Shown piece by piece: positions 44,693-53,036 of a stretch of 64,000 nt of DNA. The stretch comes from Glutamicibacter mishrai (lineage in GTDB: Bacteria > Actinomycetota > Actinomycetes > Actinomycetales > Micrococcaceae). A program made the translations under genes and the position numbers. Within the stretch, counting starts at the first letter, position 1, and each line of letters starts with the position of its first letter. The notes below the pieces were generated by a model, which worked only from the letters and a program-made list of their open reading frames with translations, searched no databases and was not told the origin of the DNA. The stretch lies in the NCBI RefSeq assembly GCF_012221945.1, contig NZ_CP032549.1, positions 1,860,001 to 1,924,000 on the forward strand, in the 5' to 3' direction.

Positions 44693-46297
44693 TCAAACCG
44701 GGTTGGGGTAGGACTTGCTCAGTGTTCCTTGCGCCGAAAGCTCCAGGAAGTAGTCCAGGTTCAGCTGGGCCAGGAAGTTCTGGTCGTGGCTGACTACCAG
44801 CAATGCGCCGCGATAAGCCTGCAGGGCTTCGGCCAGCTGGCGCACGCTGTCGATGTCCAGGTTATTTGTCGGCTCATCGAGAATGAGCAGCTGCGCGGTC
44901 GGCTCAGACAGCAGCAGCGTTGCCAGATAAACACGGAATCTTTCACCACCGGAAAGCACTGCCAGCGGACGGTCAGCACTTGCCCCGCGCAGCAACAGCC
45001 GGGCGAGCATATTGCGAATCTTCCCGCTGTTTGCCGAAGGGGCTACTGCAGCGACATTTTCCATGGCGCTGAGCTGGTCATCCAGGCCAATCAGGCGCTG
45101 TGGCAGGAAACCAACCCGGTCTAGACAGATTTCTCCTTTCAACTTTCCGCTGGCGGCATCGCCGGAAACCATCTGCCGCAGCAAGGTGCTCTTGCCTGAA
45201 CCGTTAGGGCCGATCAGCCCCACGCGCTCTGGCCCCTGGATTATCTGCTGCGTCGTCCCGGAAGATACGATCGCGACGTTCTTGCTGGACGGCAGTTCAG
45301 GGTCCGGCAATTCAAGATTGATGTGTTCCACCTGCCGGACTTTGCGGTCTGCATCATCAACCTTGGCTTGCGCGTTTTCAACCTTCCCGTCCAGGTGCGA
45401 GCGCATCTTCCCGGCGTTAGCCTCGGACTTCTGCTTCAGGCTATTGGCCAGGATCTTCGGCAGGCCGCCGCCGAGCTGTTCGGCCCGGCCCTTGCGTTTG
45501 GCCCGGGCCAGCTTGGTCTCGGCTTCCACGCGCTGGCGCTTCTCCACTTTCAGAGTCGCCTGCGCGGTTTTTGCCGCCTGCTGGGCAGCTTGCTGTTCGG
45601 TCTCCAGCTGCTGAACGTACACGCTGTATGGCCCGCCGAAAACGCGAAGCTCGCCAGCGTGCAACTCGACGGTGTGCTCCATCATTTCCAGCAGCTCAAG
45701 GTCGTGGCTGACCACGATCAGCGTCCCTTTCCAGGAACGGACCAACTCGTAGAGCAGCTCGCGGGTGGGTGCATCGAGGTTATTGGTGGGCTCATCGAGC
45801 AAGGTGATCTCGTTCCCTGCAAGGCGCAGGCCAAGAACTGCCAGAAGCATCGTTTCGCCGCCGGAGAGCGAACCAATCCGGCGTTCCAGGCTCACGTGCC
45901 CTAATCCCAGGCGGTTCAACTCGACGTCGACACGGGCTTCCACATCCCAGTCATTTCCTACCGCATCAAAATCAGCGGGGTCGACGCTGCCAGCCTCGAT
46001 GGCCTTGAGCGCCACCAGCGACTTCTCGACACCGAGCAGCTGCGCCACCGTCGCGTCCTTTTCCAAGGTGATCATCTGTGGCAGGTAGCCGATCTGCGCG
46101 TTGGCTTCCACCGATCCGCTGGTTGGTGCCAGCAGGCCGGCGATGAGCTTGAGCAGAGTCGTTTTGCCGCTGCCGTTGCGGCCGGTTAAGCCCACCAAGC
46201 CGGCCGGGAATGTGCCGTCCAGATCTGCCAGGGCGCGTTCGCCGGTGGGCCATTCGAAGCTGAGGTTTTTCAGGGTAATTGGTGGAGTCAAAGACAT
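44693..46297 (-). CDS. ABC-F family ATP-binding protein
   Basis: A 534-aa ABC-F protein: two ATPase domains on one chain and no membrane part. Domain 1 has GRNGSGKTT (39-47), LSGGE (144-148) and DEPTNNLD (168-175). A long charged linker of helices rich in Gln, Ala and Lys (about 245-350) forms the interdomain arm. Domain 2 has GPNGSGKST, LSGGE and DEPTNNLD. Such proteins bind the ribosomal E site and act in translation control or antibiotic protection. ATG 46297 has GGAGG six bases upstream. The linker is long, as in protection-type members, but this alone does not decide. A possible leader ORF lies upstream. Confidence 0.88.
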   Translation of the reverse strand: MSLTPPITLKNLSFEWPTGERALADLDGTFPAGLVGLTGRNGSGKTTLLKLIAGLLAPTSGSVEANAQIGYLPQMITLEKDATVAQLLGVEKSLVALKAIEAGSVDPADFDAVGNDWDVEARVDVELNRLGLGHVSLERRIGSLSGGETMLLAVLGLRLAGNEITLLDEPTNNLDAPTRELLYELVRSWKGTLIVVSHDLELLEMMEHTVELHAGELRVFGGPYSVYVQQLETEQQAAQQAAKTAQATLKVEKRQRVEAETKLARAKRKGRAEQLGGGLPKILANSLKQKSEANAGKMRSHLDGKVENAQAKVDDADRKVRQVEHINLELPDPELPSSKNVAIVSSGTTQQIIQGPERVGLIGPNGSGKSTLLRQMVSGDAASGKLKGEICLDRVGFLPQRLIGLDDQLSAMENVAAVAPSANSGKIRNMLARLLLRGASADRPLAVLSGGERFRVYLATLLLSEPTAQLLILDEPTNNLDIDSVRQLAEALQAYRGALLVVSHDQNFLAQLNLDYFLELSAQGTLSKSYPNPV

Positions 46298-46340
46298 ATA
46301 TTCCTCCCACATGTGGTGAAGAGGCTGCCGACTGGCGGAA

Positions 46341-46442
46341 TCAGATAGCTGGCTCAACCCACAGGGGAGCCAAGAAAAAGGGATACCGTAGCCGGTAGCC
46401 AAAATGAACAAGTTGCGCCTCAGGTGATGGGCGCAGGGTCAT
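46341..46442 (-). CDS. Possible leader ORF before the ABC-F gene (33 aa)
   Basis: An ATG at 46442 opens 33 codons (MTLRPSPEAQLV..., later YRLRYPFFLAPLW) ending TGA at 46341, 43 bases before the ABC-F start. The encoded peptide is basic then hydrophobic. Hairpins lie inside it: TACCG/CGGTA, and GGCTCCCC/GGG-GAGCC. ABC-F protection genes are often controlled by leader-peptide attenuation, so this ORF could be such a sensor. Its ribosome site is weak, and chance cannot be excluded. Confidence 0.35.
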   Translation of the reverse strand: MTLRPSPEAQLVHFGYRLRYPFFLAPLWVEPAI

Positions 46443-46506
46443 TGGCTGGCTTAGTAGGTATCCATGGAAAAAGTGTAACAGGAGTTTCCAAACCCGTCGT
46501 TAAAGA

Positions 46507-46547
46507 ACTTTCGGCCCGCATCCATCACCGGATATGGGCCGAAAAAC
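46507..46547 (-). terminator. menG terminator
   Basis: Inverted repeat TTTCGGCCC...GGGCCGAAA with further GCATCC/GGATAT pairing, placed 16 bp after the menG stop and before the ABC-F promoter region on the minus strand. Confidence 0.7.
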
Positions 46548-46562
46548 AAAACTACGGAAAGG

Positions 46563-47264
46563 CTACTTCCAAGCGCGGTGCACCGCAACGATGCCACCGG
46601 TCAGATTGCGGTATTCCACATTCTTCCAGTCCACGTTGACGAACTTGGCGCCCAGTTCTTCCTGGTTTGGCCAGGCCGCAATGGACTCAGCCAGGTACGC
46701 GTACGCGGTCGGGTTGGGCGAAACCAGGTAGCCCAGCGCGGGAATCACGCGTGGCAGGAACTGCTGGTAGGCCACCTTGATCGGGGTCACGGTTGGGGTG
46801 GAGAACTCTGCAACCACGATGCGCCCGCCGGGCTTGGTCACGCGGCGCATCTCCGAGAGGGCCTTCTCGGTGTCGTCGATATTGCGCAGGCCATAGGAGA
46901 TGGTCACCGCGTCAAAGGTGTCGTCCTCGAAAGGAAGGTCGTGGGCATCGCCGTATACGAAGTCCAGATGCGGGTAGCGCTTGCGGCCCTCGGCGAGCAT
47001 GCCGTTGGACATGTCGCAAGCGGTCACCTTTGCGCCGGCTTCGGCCAGCGGGACCGAGGAGGTGCCGGTGCCGGCAGCCAGGTCGAGGATGCGCTCGCCG
47101 GGCTTCGGCGCGATGGCCTCGGTGGTGATCTTGCGCCAGTAGTTCACAATGCCACCGGTCATCAAGGTATTGAGCAAGTCGTAGCGTGGAGCCAGCTTGT
47201 CGAACATGTTCTGAACCTGATCGGCCTGCTTATCCAGGCCTGCGCGCGCATTGTGGGAACTCAT
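46563..47264 (-). CDS. menG: Demethylmenaquinone methyltransferase
   Basis: SAM-dependent methyltransferase that finishes menaquinone (UbiE/MenG family). The 233-aa protein has motif I ILDLAAGTGTSS (about 59-70), motif II CDMSNGML (about 83-90), and the family signatures DKLAPRYDLLNTLMTGG (22-38) and ISYGLRNIDD. Actinobacteria use menaquinone only, so MenG rather than UbiE is the right name. It looks monocistronic, with its own terminator. Confidence 0.93.
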   Translation of the reverse strand: MSSHNARAGLDKQADQVQNMFDKLAPRYDLLNTLMTGGIVNYWRKITTEAIAPKPGERILDLAAGTGTSSVPLAEAGAKVTACDMSNGMLAEGRKRYPHLDFVYGDAHDLPFEDDTFDAVTISYGLRNIDDTEKALSEMRRVTKPGGRIVVAEFSTPTVTPIKVAYQQFLPRVIPALGYLVSPNPTAYAYLAESIAAWPNQEELGAKFVNVDWKNVEYRNLTGGIVAVHRAWK

Positions 47265-47323
47265 GGGACTAAGTGTTTCATATTTGCGCGCGCCTCGGCG
47301 CCGGATGTGGGGCGAATCGCCCT

Positions 47324-48295
47324 CTAGAGAATCGATTCGAGCCGGGCGTAGCTGGCCTCCATTCCCTCGGTCATTCCGGTGGCGAGCACCGTGTCGCGGG
47401 TTTGCGCGTCGGGATAGGTAATGAGCACGGTGAGCAGGGTGCCGCCGTCATTTGGTGTCAGCGTCAGTTCGTTGACCGTGGCTGGGTAGTCCGTGTCGAT
47501 CATCTGCTCGGTGGTCTGCTCATAGGACTGCGGCAAGGACTCCAGCACAGTGCCGGTGAAACCGAATCCTGTCCCGGCGTCGCCTGCTACCGGTTCCCAC
47601 CAGTAACGGTAGGTCTCACCAACCTGCTTAGCGGTGATGCATTCGGTCATTTTCCAGCCATCTGGACCGAGCATCCAGCGTTTCATGAGCTGTTCATCGT
47701 GATGGGCCTGCCACACTTGCGCCACCGATCCACGAATCAGGCGGGTGACGCGCACCTGGGTATCGGAGAGGATCTGGGTGTCAGTGCTGAAGTTCTGAGC
47801 GTAGTCGCGCAGGTCTGCCAGGACCTGTTCGATTTGGCTCATCGCCGAGCGGATTCCTTCAATCATGCCCATAGTGACGACCTTCTCCAGGTCTTCTGCG
47901 GTCTCGAACACGGCGCTCACGCTCAGCTTGCTTCCCTCGGGGGTTGGGTCGAAGGTGAACACCATGCGGTTAACCGGCAGCGTCGTGTCCTCGGTGCCGT
48001 CGGCGTGCGCGAAGCCGTCGCTGACTTCGAAGAACTTGTGTTCAACCACTTCGTGCCAGATCCAGTATCCATGGTGTTCTTCGCCTTCGGGTGAGGTCAT
48101 GTGGTAGTTGGATCGGCCACCTGCGGTGGCGTCGTGGCGGGTGAAGGTTGCAGGGTATTCGACCGGCCCCCAGAATTTTTCGATTTGTCGGGCATCAAGG
48201 TAGGCGTCCCAGAGGCGGGATACTGGCACCGGAAATTCTGCGTGCACGGTCAGCGAGAGGGTTTCGGGGTCTTTGACTACGGATGTGACGGGCAT
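47324..48295 (-). CDS. Tandem SRPBCC (AHSA1-like) protein
   Basis: A 323-aa protein with two copies of the START/SRPBCC helix-grip fold of the AHSA1 type. Copy 1 starts at FPVPVSRLWDAYLDARQIEKFWGP (about 21-44) and ends with VVTMGMIEGIRSAMSQIEQVL. Copy 2 starts at RLIRGSVAQVWQAHHDEQLMKRWMLGP (about 189-215) and ends with VLATGMTEGMEASYARLESIL. These domains bind hydrophobic ligands; the physiological ligand is unknown. The gene is 11 bp downstream of an ArsR-type regulator on the same strand, a very common pairing. Confidence 0.87.
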   Translation of the reverse strand: MPVTSVVKDPETLSLTVHAEFPVPVSRLWDAYLDARQIEKFWGPVEYPATFTRHDATAGGRSNYHMTSPEGEEHHGYWIWHEVVEHKFFEVSDGFAHADGTEDTTLPVNRMVFTFDPTPEGSKLSVSAVFETAEDLEKVVTMGMIEGIRSAMSQIEQVLADLRDYAQNFSTDTQILSDTQVRVTRLIRGSVAQVWQAHHDEQLMKRWMLGPDGWKMTECITAKQVGETYRYWWEPVAGDAGTGFGFTGTVLESLPQSYEQTTEQMIDTDYPATVNELTLTPNDGGTLLTVLITYPDAQTRDTVLATGMTEGMEASYARLESIL

Positions 48296-48306
48296 GGTCT
48301 TGCTCC

Positions 48307-48645
48307 TTAGTTCTCTGTCTCGGCGAGGAAATCATCGAGCCGGCTAATGCGCTGGCGCCAGATATCTTCGAGGGAGGTCAGTAGTTCTTGTGCTTGCCGG
48401 ATGGTTTCCGGCTGCCCACGAACGATGCGTTCGCGACCACGTGCGATTTTTGTGACCAGGCAAGCAGCTTCTAGCACTGCCACGTGCTTTTGCACCGCTG
48501 CAAAAGACATGTCGTAGTGTGCTGCAAGTTCAGAAACACTGACTTCACCACGAAGCGTCCGCCGCACGATGTCTCGTCGTGTGGCGTCTGCCAAGGCGCG
48601 GAAGACCTTGTTTGTCTGTTCTTCGCTCAACTCATATACAACCAT
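48307..48645 (-). CDS. ArsR family transcriptional repressor
   Basis: A 112-aa winged-helix regulator of the ArsR/SmtB type. The core is VFRALADATRRDIVRRTLRGEVSVSELA and the recognition helix DMSFAAVQKHVAVLEAACLV, followed by the wing KIARGRERIVRG. No metal-binding cysteines are visible, which fits the non-metal class paired with SRPBCC proteins. I chose ATG 48645, inside an inverted repeat (48634-48657), with a -10-like TAATAT 7 bases before it. This suggests a leaderless message, since no ribosome site exists. It should repress itself and the SRPBCC gene. Confidence 0.88.
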   Translation of the reverse strand: MVVYELSEEQTNKVFRALADATRRDIVRRTLRGEVSVSELAAHYDMSFAAVQKHVAVLEAACLVTKIARGRERIVRGQPETIRQAQELLTSLEDIWRQRISRLDDFLAETEN

Positions 48646-48684
48646 TTGGTTGTATATTACGCCCGGGTGGAACCGCGAGTAAAG
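48634..48684 (-). promoter_or_regulatory. Operator-promoter of the ArsR-SRPBCC operon
   Basis: A perfect inverted repeat ATATACAACC-N4-GGTTGTATAT at 48634-48657 covers the start codon (48645) and overlaps the -10 TAATAT (48656-48661, minus strand). A -35-like TTTACT lies 18 bp further upstream (48680-48685). Binding here would block the promoter and the start site together. Confidence 0.65.
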
Positions 48685-48863
48685 GGGCTGGCTCAAGTTT
48701 CTTATAAAAAGGTCGACAAGTCACCTGAAAAACTCGAGAAATTCAGTAGATTTCTCACGTAGTTATCCACTATATCCACGGTGTGCTCTTCTCAACCCTG
48801 CGGTGTTCGCCTAGTCTTGTGAGACCGCACAAAATCGGCTTTCCGACGAGGTGAAGAGGGAGT

Positions 48864-50084
48864 ATGGGTACGTCCGCCATTGACTGGTCCAACACAACTC
48901 GTCGGGCACAACAAGCGCGTGAGCTGCTTTCCACCCAAGAAGCCGGAATTGGAGATCTGCCACTGCGTACAGATGTGCGCGAATCCTGGAAACGCTCACT
49001 AGCCCAAGATGGTTTGGTACAAGGCCCTCCGGTGCTGAGTAATGATCGCCTGCGTCTTGCCCGCGAACGTAGTGAACTGCAGCGAATCTGGCCGGTCTTT
49101 GAAAAACTCCTGGTTCCCGCCGCGACCGACGCCAATCTACTTGTCGCGCTGGCCGATGCTGGCGGAACCTTGTTATGGGTCGCGGGAAGCAGTAGCTCCA
49201 TGAGCCAGGCCGAGCACGTGGGCTTTATGGCTGGTGCCGATTGGGCGGAGCGATCCGTGGGAACCTCGGCACCCGGAATGGCCTTGGCTACCGGTTCCGG
49301 CTCTCAGGTTTCTGGCGCCGAACACCTATATGAGCAAGCCCAGCAGTACAGCTGTTCGGCCGTGCCGATCAGGGATCTGCGTAGTGGCCAGGTGATCGGA
49401 GCCATCGATCTGACCGGAGGACCGGAAGCCATCGCGGCGCATTCCTTGCCGCTGCTGCAGGCAGCCGTCATGGCCGCCGAAACACAATTACTCCTGCCTG
49501 GTGCGGGAGTGGTGGCCGACCCTGACTACCTTGATTTGGGCCGACCGGATGGTGCCCACTTGGGATCTCACCCCATCTCCCTGCGCCATGCCGAGATTTT
49601 GACCCTGCTGGCCCAGCATCGTGACGGCCTGACTAGCGCGCAGCTAGTAGAAGAACTCTTTGAACGACCAGACTCGGCCGCCGAAGGAACCGTACGCGCC
49701 GAAATGGTCCGGTTGCGCAAGGTTCTGGCGGGTACGCCCGGGCGGACCCTGACCTCTCGCCCTTACCGCCTGCAATGGGAACTTCAAACCACCCTTGGCC
49801 GGCTTCGCAGGGCTCTGGAACAGGGCGATGTCGACTCGGCGCTTCAGCTATTCACCCCGGGGATGCTCGAACGCTCGCAGGCCCCGGGCGTACTCGCCTT
49901 GCGCTACCGCGCCGAAGCAGCGCTGCGCGAGTTGGTCATGGACCGCGGCAGCGCCCAGCAGCTGCTGAATCTCGGCCGCCAGTTAGCCGATTCCAGCCTC
50001 CTGCGCGCCGCCTTGCGCGAACTTCCGGCTGACTCGCCGGCCCGCTCGCTGATCGTCTCTGAGATTCAGGAGCTCGAAGCCTGA
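48864..50084 (+). CDS. GAF-domain transcriptional regulator (AcoR-like, no AAA domain)
   Basis: A 406-aa regulator. The N-terminal part matches AcoR-type activators: LRTDVRESWKRSLAQDGL (35-52) and a GAF sensor domain with VALADAGGTLLWVAGS and GADWAERSVGTSAPGMALATG. The sigma-54 AAA module is absent. Instead a winged helix of the OmpR/transcriptional-regulator C type follows (about 235-310: LRHAEILTLLAQHRDGLTSA), then a helical tail. Such proteins commonly stand before aldehyde dehydrogenase genes in Actinobacteria. It starts at ATG 48864 with AGAGGGA upstream and lies 113 bp before the dehydrogenase gene, whose promoter it probably controls. Confidence 0.82.
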   Translation: MGTSAIDWSNTTRRAQQARELLSTQEAGIGDLPLRTDVRESWKRSLAQDGLVQGPPVLSNDRLRLARERSELQRIWPVFEKLLVPAATDANLLVALADAGGTLLWVAGSSSSMSQAEHVGFMAGADWAERSVGTSAPGMALATGSGSQVSGAEHLYEQAQQYSCSAVPIRDLRSGQVIGAIDLTGGPEAIAAHSLPLLQAAVMAAETQLLLPGAGVVADPDYLDLGRPDGAHLGSHPISLRHAEILTLLAQHRDGLTSAQLVEELFERPDSAAEGTVRAEMVRLRKVLAGTPGRTLTSRPYRLQWELQTTLGRLRRALEQGDVDSALQLFTPGMLERSQAPGVLALRYRAEAALRELVMDRGSAQQLLNLGRQLADSSLLRAALRELPADSPARSLIVSEIQELEA

Positions 50085-50096
50085 GTCGCTGCACCG

Positions 50097-50117
50097 CGTT
50101 GCAACCTACCTGCAACG
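50097..50117 (+). promoter_or_regulatory. Inverted repeat CGTTGCA-N7-TGCAACG before exaC
   Basis: Perfect 7-bp arms at 50097-50103 and 50111-50117, just after the GAF regulator gene. A likely binding site for that regulator, by position only. Confidence 0.45.
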
Positions 50118-50121
50118 TTGC

Positions 50122-50137
50122 TGTGATTAGAGTCACA
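50122..50137 (+). promoter_or_regulatory. CRP/GlxR-type binding site
   Basis: TGTGATTAGAGTCACA is a perfect match to the TGTGA-N6-TCACA consensus of CRP/GlxR regulators of Actinobacteria. It lies 61 bp before the aldehyde dehydrogenase start. Confidence 0.7.
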
Positions 50138-50197
50138 CTCAAGAGGCTGCGGAGGCGAATTCGCGGCATCATCCACTGACAAAGGAGTCATGTAGCC

Positions 50198-51721
50198 ATG
50201 AGCGTTTATGCAAACCCGAACACCGATGGCGCGCTGGTTAATTTCAAGGAGCGCTACGAGAACTACATTGGCGGCCAATGGGTCGCCCCGGCCAAGGGCA
50301 TGTATTTCGAGAACGTCACCCCGGTGACCGGCAAGGTCTTCTGCGAGGTGGCCCGTTCCACCGCCGAGGATATCGAGACTGCCCTAGATGCAGCCCATGC
50401 GGCCGCTCCTGCTTGGGGCAAGACCGGCCCTGCCGAACGCGCTGTCATCCTGAACAAGATCGCGGACCGCATCGAGGAAAACCTCGAAATGATGGCCGTG
50501 GCCGAAACCTGGGACAACGGCAAGGCCATCCGCGAGTGCCTGAACGCCGACCTGCCGCTGGCAGTTGACCACTTCCGCTACTTCGCCGGCGCCATCCGCG
50601 CTCAAGAAGGCAGTCTCTCCCAGCTCGATGACGACACCACCGCCTACCACTATCACGAACCGCTGGGCGTGGTCGGGCAGATCATCCCGTGGAACTTCCC
50701 GATCCTCATGGCTGTATGGAAGCTCGCCCCGGCACTGGCCGCCGGCAACGCGATCGTGCTCAAGCCAGCCGAGCAGACCCCGGTCTCCATCCTCGTGCTG
50801 CTGGAGCTGATCGGCGACCTGCTGCCAGCCGGCGTGCTGAACGTGGTCAACGGCTTCGGCGTGGAGGCAGGCAAGCCGCTGGCCAGCAATAAGCGCATCC
50901 GCAAGATCGCCTTCACCGGCGAAACCACCACGGGCCGGCTGATCATGCAGTACGCCTCCGAAAACCTGATCCCGGTCACCCTGGAGCTGGGCGGCAAGTC
51001 CCCGAACATCTTCTTCGAGGACATCGCCGCCAAGGAAGACGCGTTTTACGACAAGGCCCAGGAAGGGTTCACCCTGTTCGCGCTGAATCAGGGTGAAGTC
51101 TGCACCTGCCCATCGCGCGCGCTGATCCAGGAAAGCATCTACGATCGCTTCATGGGCGACGTCGTGGCCCGCACCAAGGCCATCAAGCAGGGCAACCCGC
51201 TGGATACCGATGTCATGATGGGCGCCCAGGCCTCGAATGACCAGCTGGAGAAGATCCTCTCCTACATGGACATCGGCAAGTCCGAGGGCGCCAAGGTGCT
51301 GCTCGGCGGCGGACGGGCGGATCTGGGCGGAGAGCTCTCCGGCGGCTACTACGTGCAGCCGACCATCTTCGAGGGCACCAATGACATGCGCATCTTCCAG
51401 GAGGAGATCTTCGGACCGGTGGTCGCGGTGACCAAGTTCAAGGACTACGACGACGCCATCTCCATCGCCAATGACACCCTCTACGGTTTGGGCTCGGGTG
51501 TGTGGAGTCGTAACGGAAATACTGCCTACCGCGCCGGCCGCGCCATCCAGGCCGGGCGCGTCTGGGTCAACCAGTACCATGCCTACCCGGCTCACTCGGC
51601 CTTCGGCGGCTACAAGTCCTCGGGCATCGGGCGTGAAAACCACCTGATGATGCTCGATCACTATCAGCAGACCAAGAACCTGCTCGTCTCCTACTCGGAA
51701 GACAAGCTCGGCTTCTTCTAA
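50198..51721 (+). CDS. exaC: Aldehyde dehydrogenase (ExaC/acetaldehyde type)
   Basis: NAD-dependent oxidation of acetaldehyde or similar aldehydes to the acid. The 507-aa protein has the catalytic Cys302 in GEVCTCPSR, the general base Glu263 in [10 protein letters not shown], the NAD-binding IIPWNFP and FTGETTTGR, and the C-terminal [16 protein letters not shown]. The sequence type ([23 protein letters not shown]) is that of ExaC enzymes that work with alcohol dehydrogenases. A GAF regulator is upstream; alcohol dehydrogenase and DUF779 genes are downstream. A CRP/GlxR-type box and an inverted repeat in the promoter suggest double control. Confidence 0.94.
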   Translation: MSVYANPNTDGALVNFKERYENYIGGQWVAPAKGMYFENVTPVTGKVFCEVARSTAEDIETALDAAHAAAPAWGKTGPAERAVILNKIADRIEENLEMMAVAETWDNGKAIRECLNADLPLAVDHFRYFAGAIRAQEGSLSQLDDDTTAYHYHEPLGVVGQIIPWNFPILMAVWKLAPALAAGNAIVLKPAEQTPVSILVLLELIGDLLPAGVLNVVNGFGVEAGKPLASNKRIRKIAFTGETTTGRLIMQYASENLIPVTLELGGKSPNIFFEDIAAKEDAFYDKAQEGFTLFALNQGEVCTCPSRALIQESIYDRFMGDVVARTKAIKQGNPLDTDVMMGAQASNDQLEKILSYMDIGKSEGAKVLLGGGRADLGGELSGGYYVQPTIFEGTNDMRIFQEEIFGPVVAVTKFKDYDDAISIANDTLYGLGSGVWSRNGNTAYRAGRAIQAGRVWVNQYHAYPAHSAFGGYKSSGIGRENHLMMLDHYQQTKNLLVSYSEDKLGFF

Positions 51722-51870
51722 GCCGGAAACTTCCACCAAGCAACATCAATATCACTCAGACCTCGAAGGCGCGGGGTCAGGGGTAGCGGCGTCCGGGACG
51801 CGATTGGACTCAATTCCCGGAAGCACCCCCATGCCCCGCACCTTCGAAGCCCATGCAAAGGACAAAGTAC

Positions 51871-52902
51871 ATGAGCACGATGAAAGCTGCAATAGTCAAA
51901 GGCTTCGGCGATGAACTGGACATCGAGGATGCCGCCATTCCGCAGCCCGGCCCCGGCCAGGTGCTGGTCAAGCTGATCGCCTCCGGGGTGTGCCACACCG
52001 ACCTGCACGCCGCCGAAGGCGACTGGCCGGTCAAGCCAAAGCTTCCGCTGATCCCCGGGCATGAAGGGGTGGGCAACGTCGAAAAGCTCGGCGAAGGCGT
52101 CACGGAAGTCTCCGTGGGCGACCTGATTGGCAATGCGTGGCTCGCCAGCGCGTGCGGGCACTGCCAGTATTGCCGCACCGGATGGGAGACGCTGTGCGAA
52201 GAGCAGTCCAATGGCGGCTATTCGGTGGACGGCTCCTTCGGGCAGTACATGCTGGTCGACGCCCGCTTTGCGGCCCGGATCCCGGACGGGGCCGACCCCC
52301 ACGAAATTGCTCCGGTGCTGTGCGCCGGGGTGACGGTGTACAAGGGGCTGAAGATGACCGAGGTGCGCCCCGGCCAGTGGGTCGCGATCTCTGGCATCGG
52401 AGGCCTGGGGCATATTGCGGTGCAGTATGCGGTGGCCATGGGAATGCGCGTGATCGCCATCGACGTGGCCGATGACAAGCTCGATCTGGCCTCCAAGCAC
52501 GGTGCGGAGATCACTGTCAATGCCTTTGCGCAGGATCCGGCCGAGGTGATCCAGGAAAAGATCGGCGGCACCCACGGCGTACTGGTCACCGCAGTGCACC
52601 CTAAGGCCTTCGGGCAGGCGATCGGCATGACCCGCCGCGGCGGAACCATCGTGTTCAACGGGCTGCCGGCCGGCGATTTCCCGGCCCCGATCTTCGACAT
52701 CGTGCTCAAGGGCCTGACCATCCGCGGCTCCATCGTGGGCACCCGGCAGGACATGATCGAGGCACTGGACTTCTATGCCGCGGGCAAGATCAAGCCGACC
52801 TTCCACACCCGTCCGCTCGAAGACATCAATGCCGTCTTCGACGAAATGCGCCATGCCAAGATCGATGGCCGCGTGGTGATCGACTACACCGGCAAGAAAT
52901 AG
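51871..52902 (+). CDS. adhP: Zinc-dependent alcohol dehydrogenase (AdhP type)
   Basis: NAD-dependent medium-chain alcohol dehydrogenase of 343 aa. The catalytic zinc is held by Cys41 (GVCHTDLH), His64-Glu65 (PGHEGVG) and Cys151. The structural zinc is held by Cys95, 98, 101 and 109. The nucleotide site is GIGGLG (175-180), followed by Asp in VIAIDVADDK. ATG 51871 has AAAGGA upstream; an ATG at 51853 in frame lacks one. It forms a pathway with the aldehyde dehydrogenase: ethanol or another short alcohol to aldehyde to acid. A GC-rich hairpin follows. Confidence 0.94.
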   Translation: MSTMKAAIVKGFGDELDIEDAAIPQPGPGQVLVKLIASGVCHTDLHAAEGDWPVKPKLPLIPGHEGVGNVEKLGEGVTEVSVGDLIGNAWLASACGHCQYCRTGWETLCEEQSNGGYSVDGSFGQYMLVDARFAARIPDGADPHEIAPVLCAGVTVYKGLKMTEVRPGQWVAISGIGGLGHIAVQYAVAMGMRVIAIDVADDKLDLASKHGAEITVNAFAQDPAEVIQEKIGGTHGVLVTAVHPKAFGQAIGMTRRGGTIVFNGLPAGDFPAPIFDIVLKGLTIRGSIVGTRQDMIEALDFYAAGKIKPTFHTRPLEDINAVFDEMRHAKIDGRVVIDYTGKK

Positions 52903-52911
52903 CCAGCCTGG

Positions 52912-52959
52912 AACCCCGGGCCTGCCTGCTGCGGCAACCAGCCAGGCAGGTCCGGGGTT
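52912..52959 (+). terminator. Hairpin after the alcohol dehydrogenase gene
   Basis: AACCCCGGGCCTGCCTG (52912-52928) pairs with CAGGCAGGTCCGGGGTT (52943-52959), one mismatch-type pair, followed by TCTGCTT. Confidence 0.7.
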
Positions 52960-53036
52960 TCTGCTTCGCCAACACCATGGACTGCACAGCGTTTATGGAG
53001 GACACTGGCAACAACAACTTCACGCAGGAGTGAACC

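Noticed and set aside
46298..46411. N-terminal extension of the ABC-F protein from a TTG at 46411
   Set aside because: The added 38 residues do not fit the family, and GGAGG stands correctly before ATG 46297.
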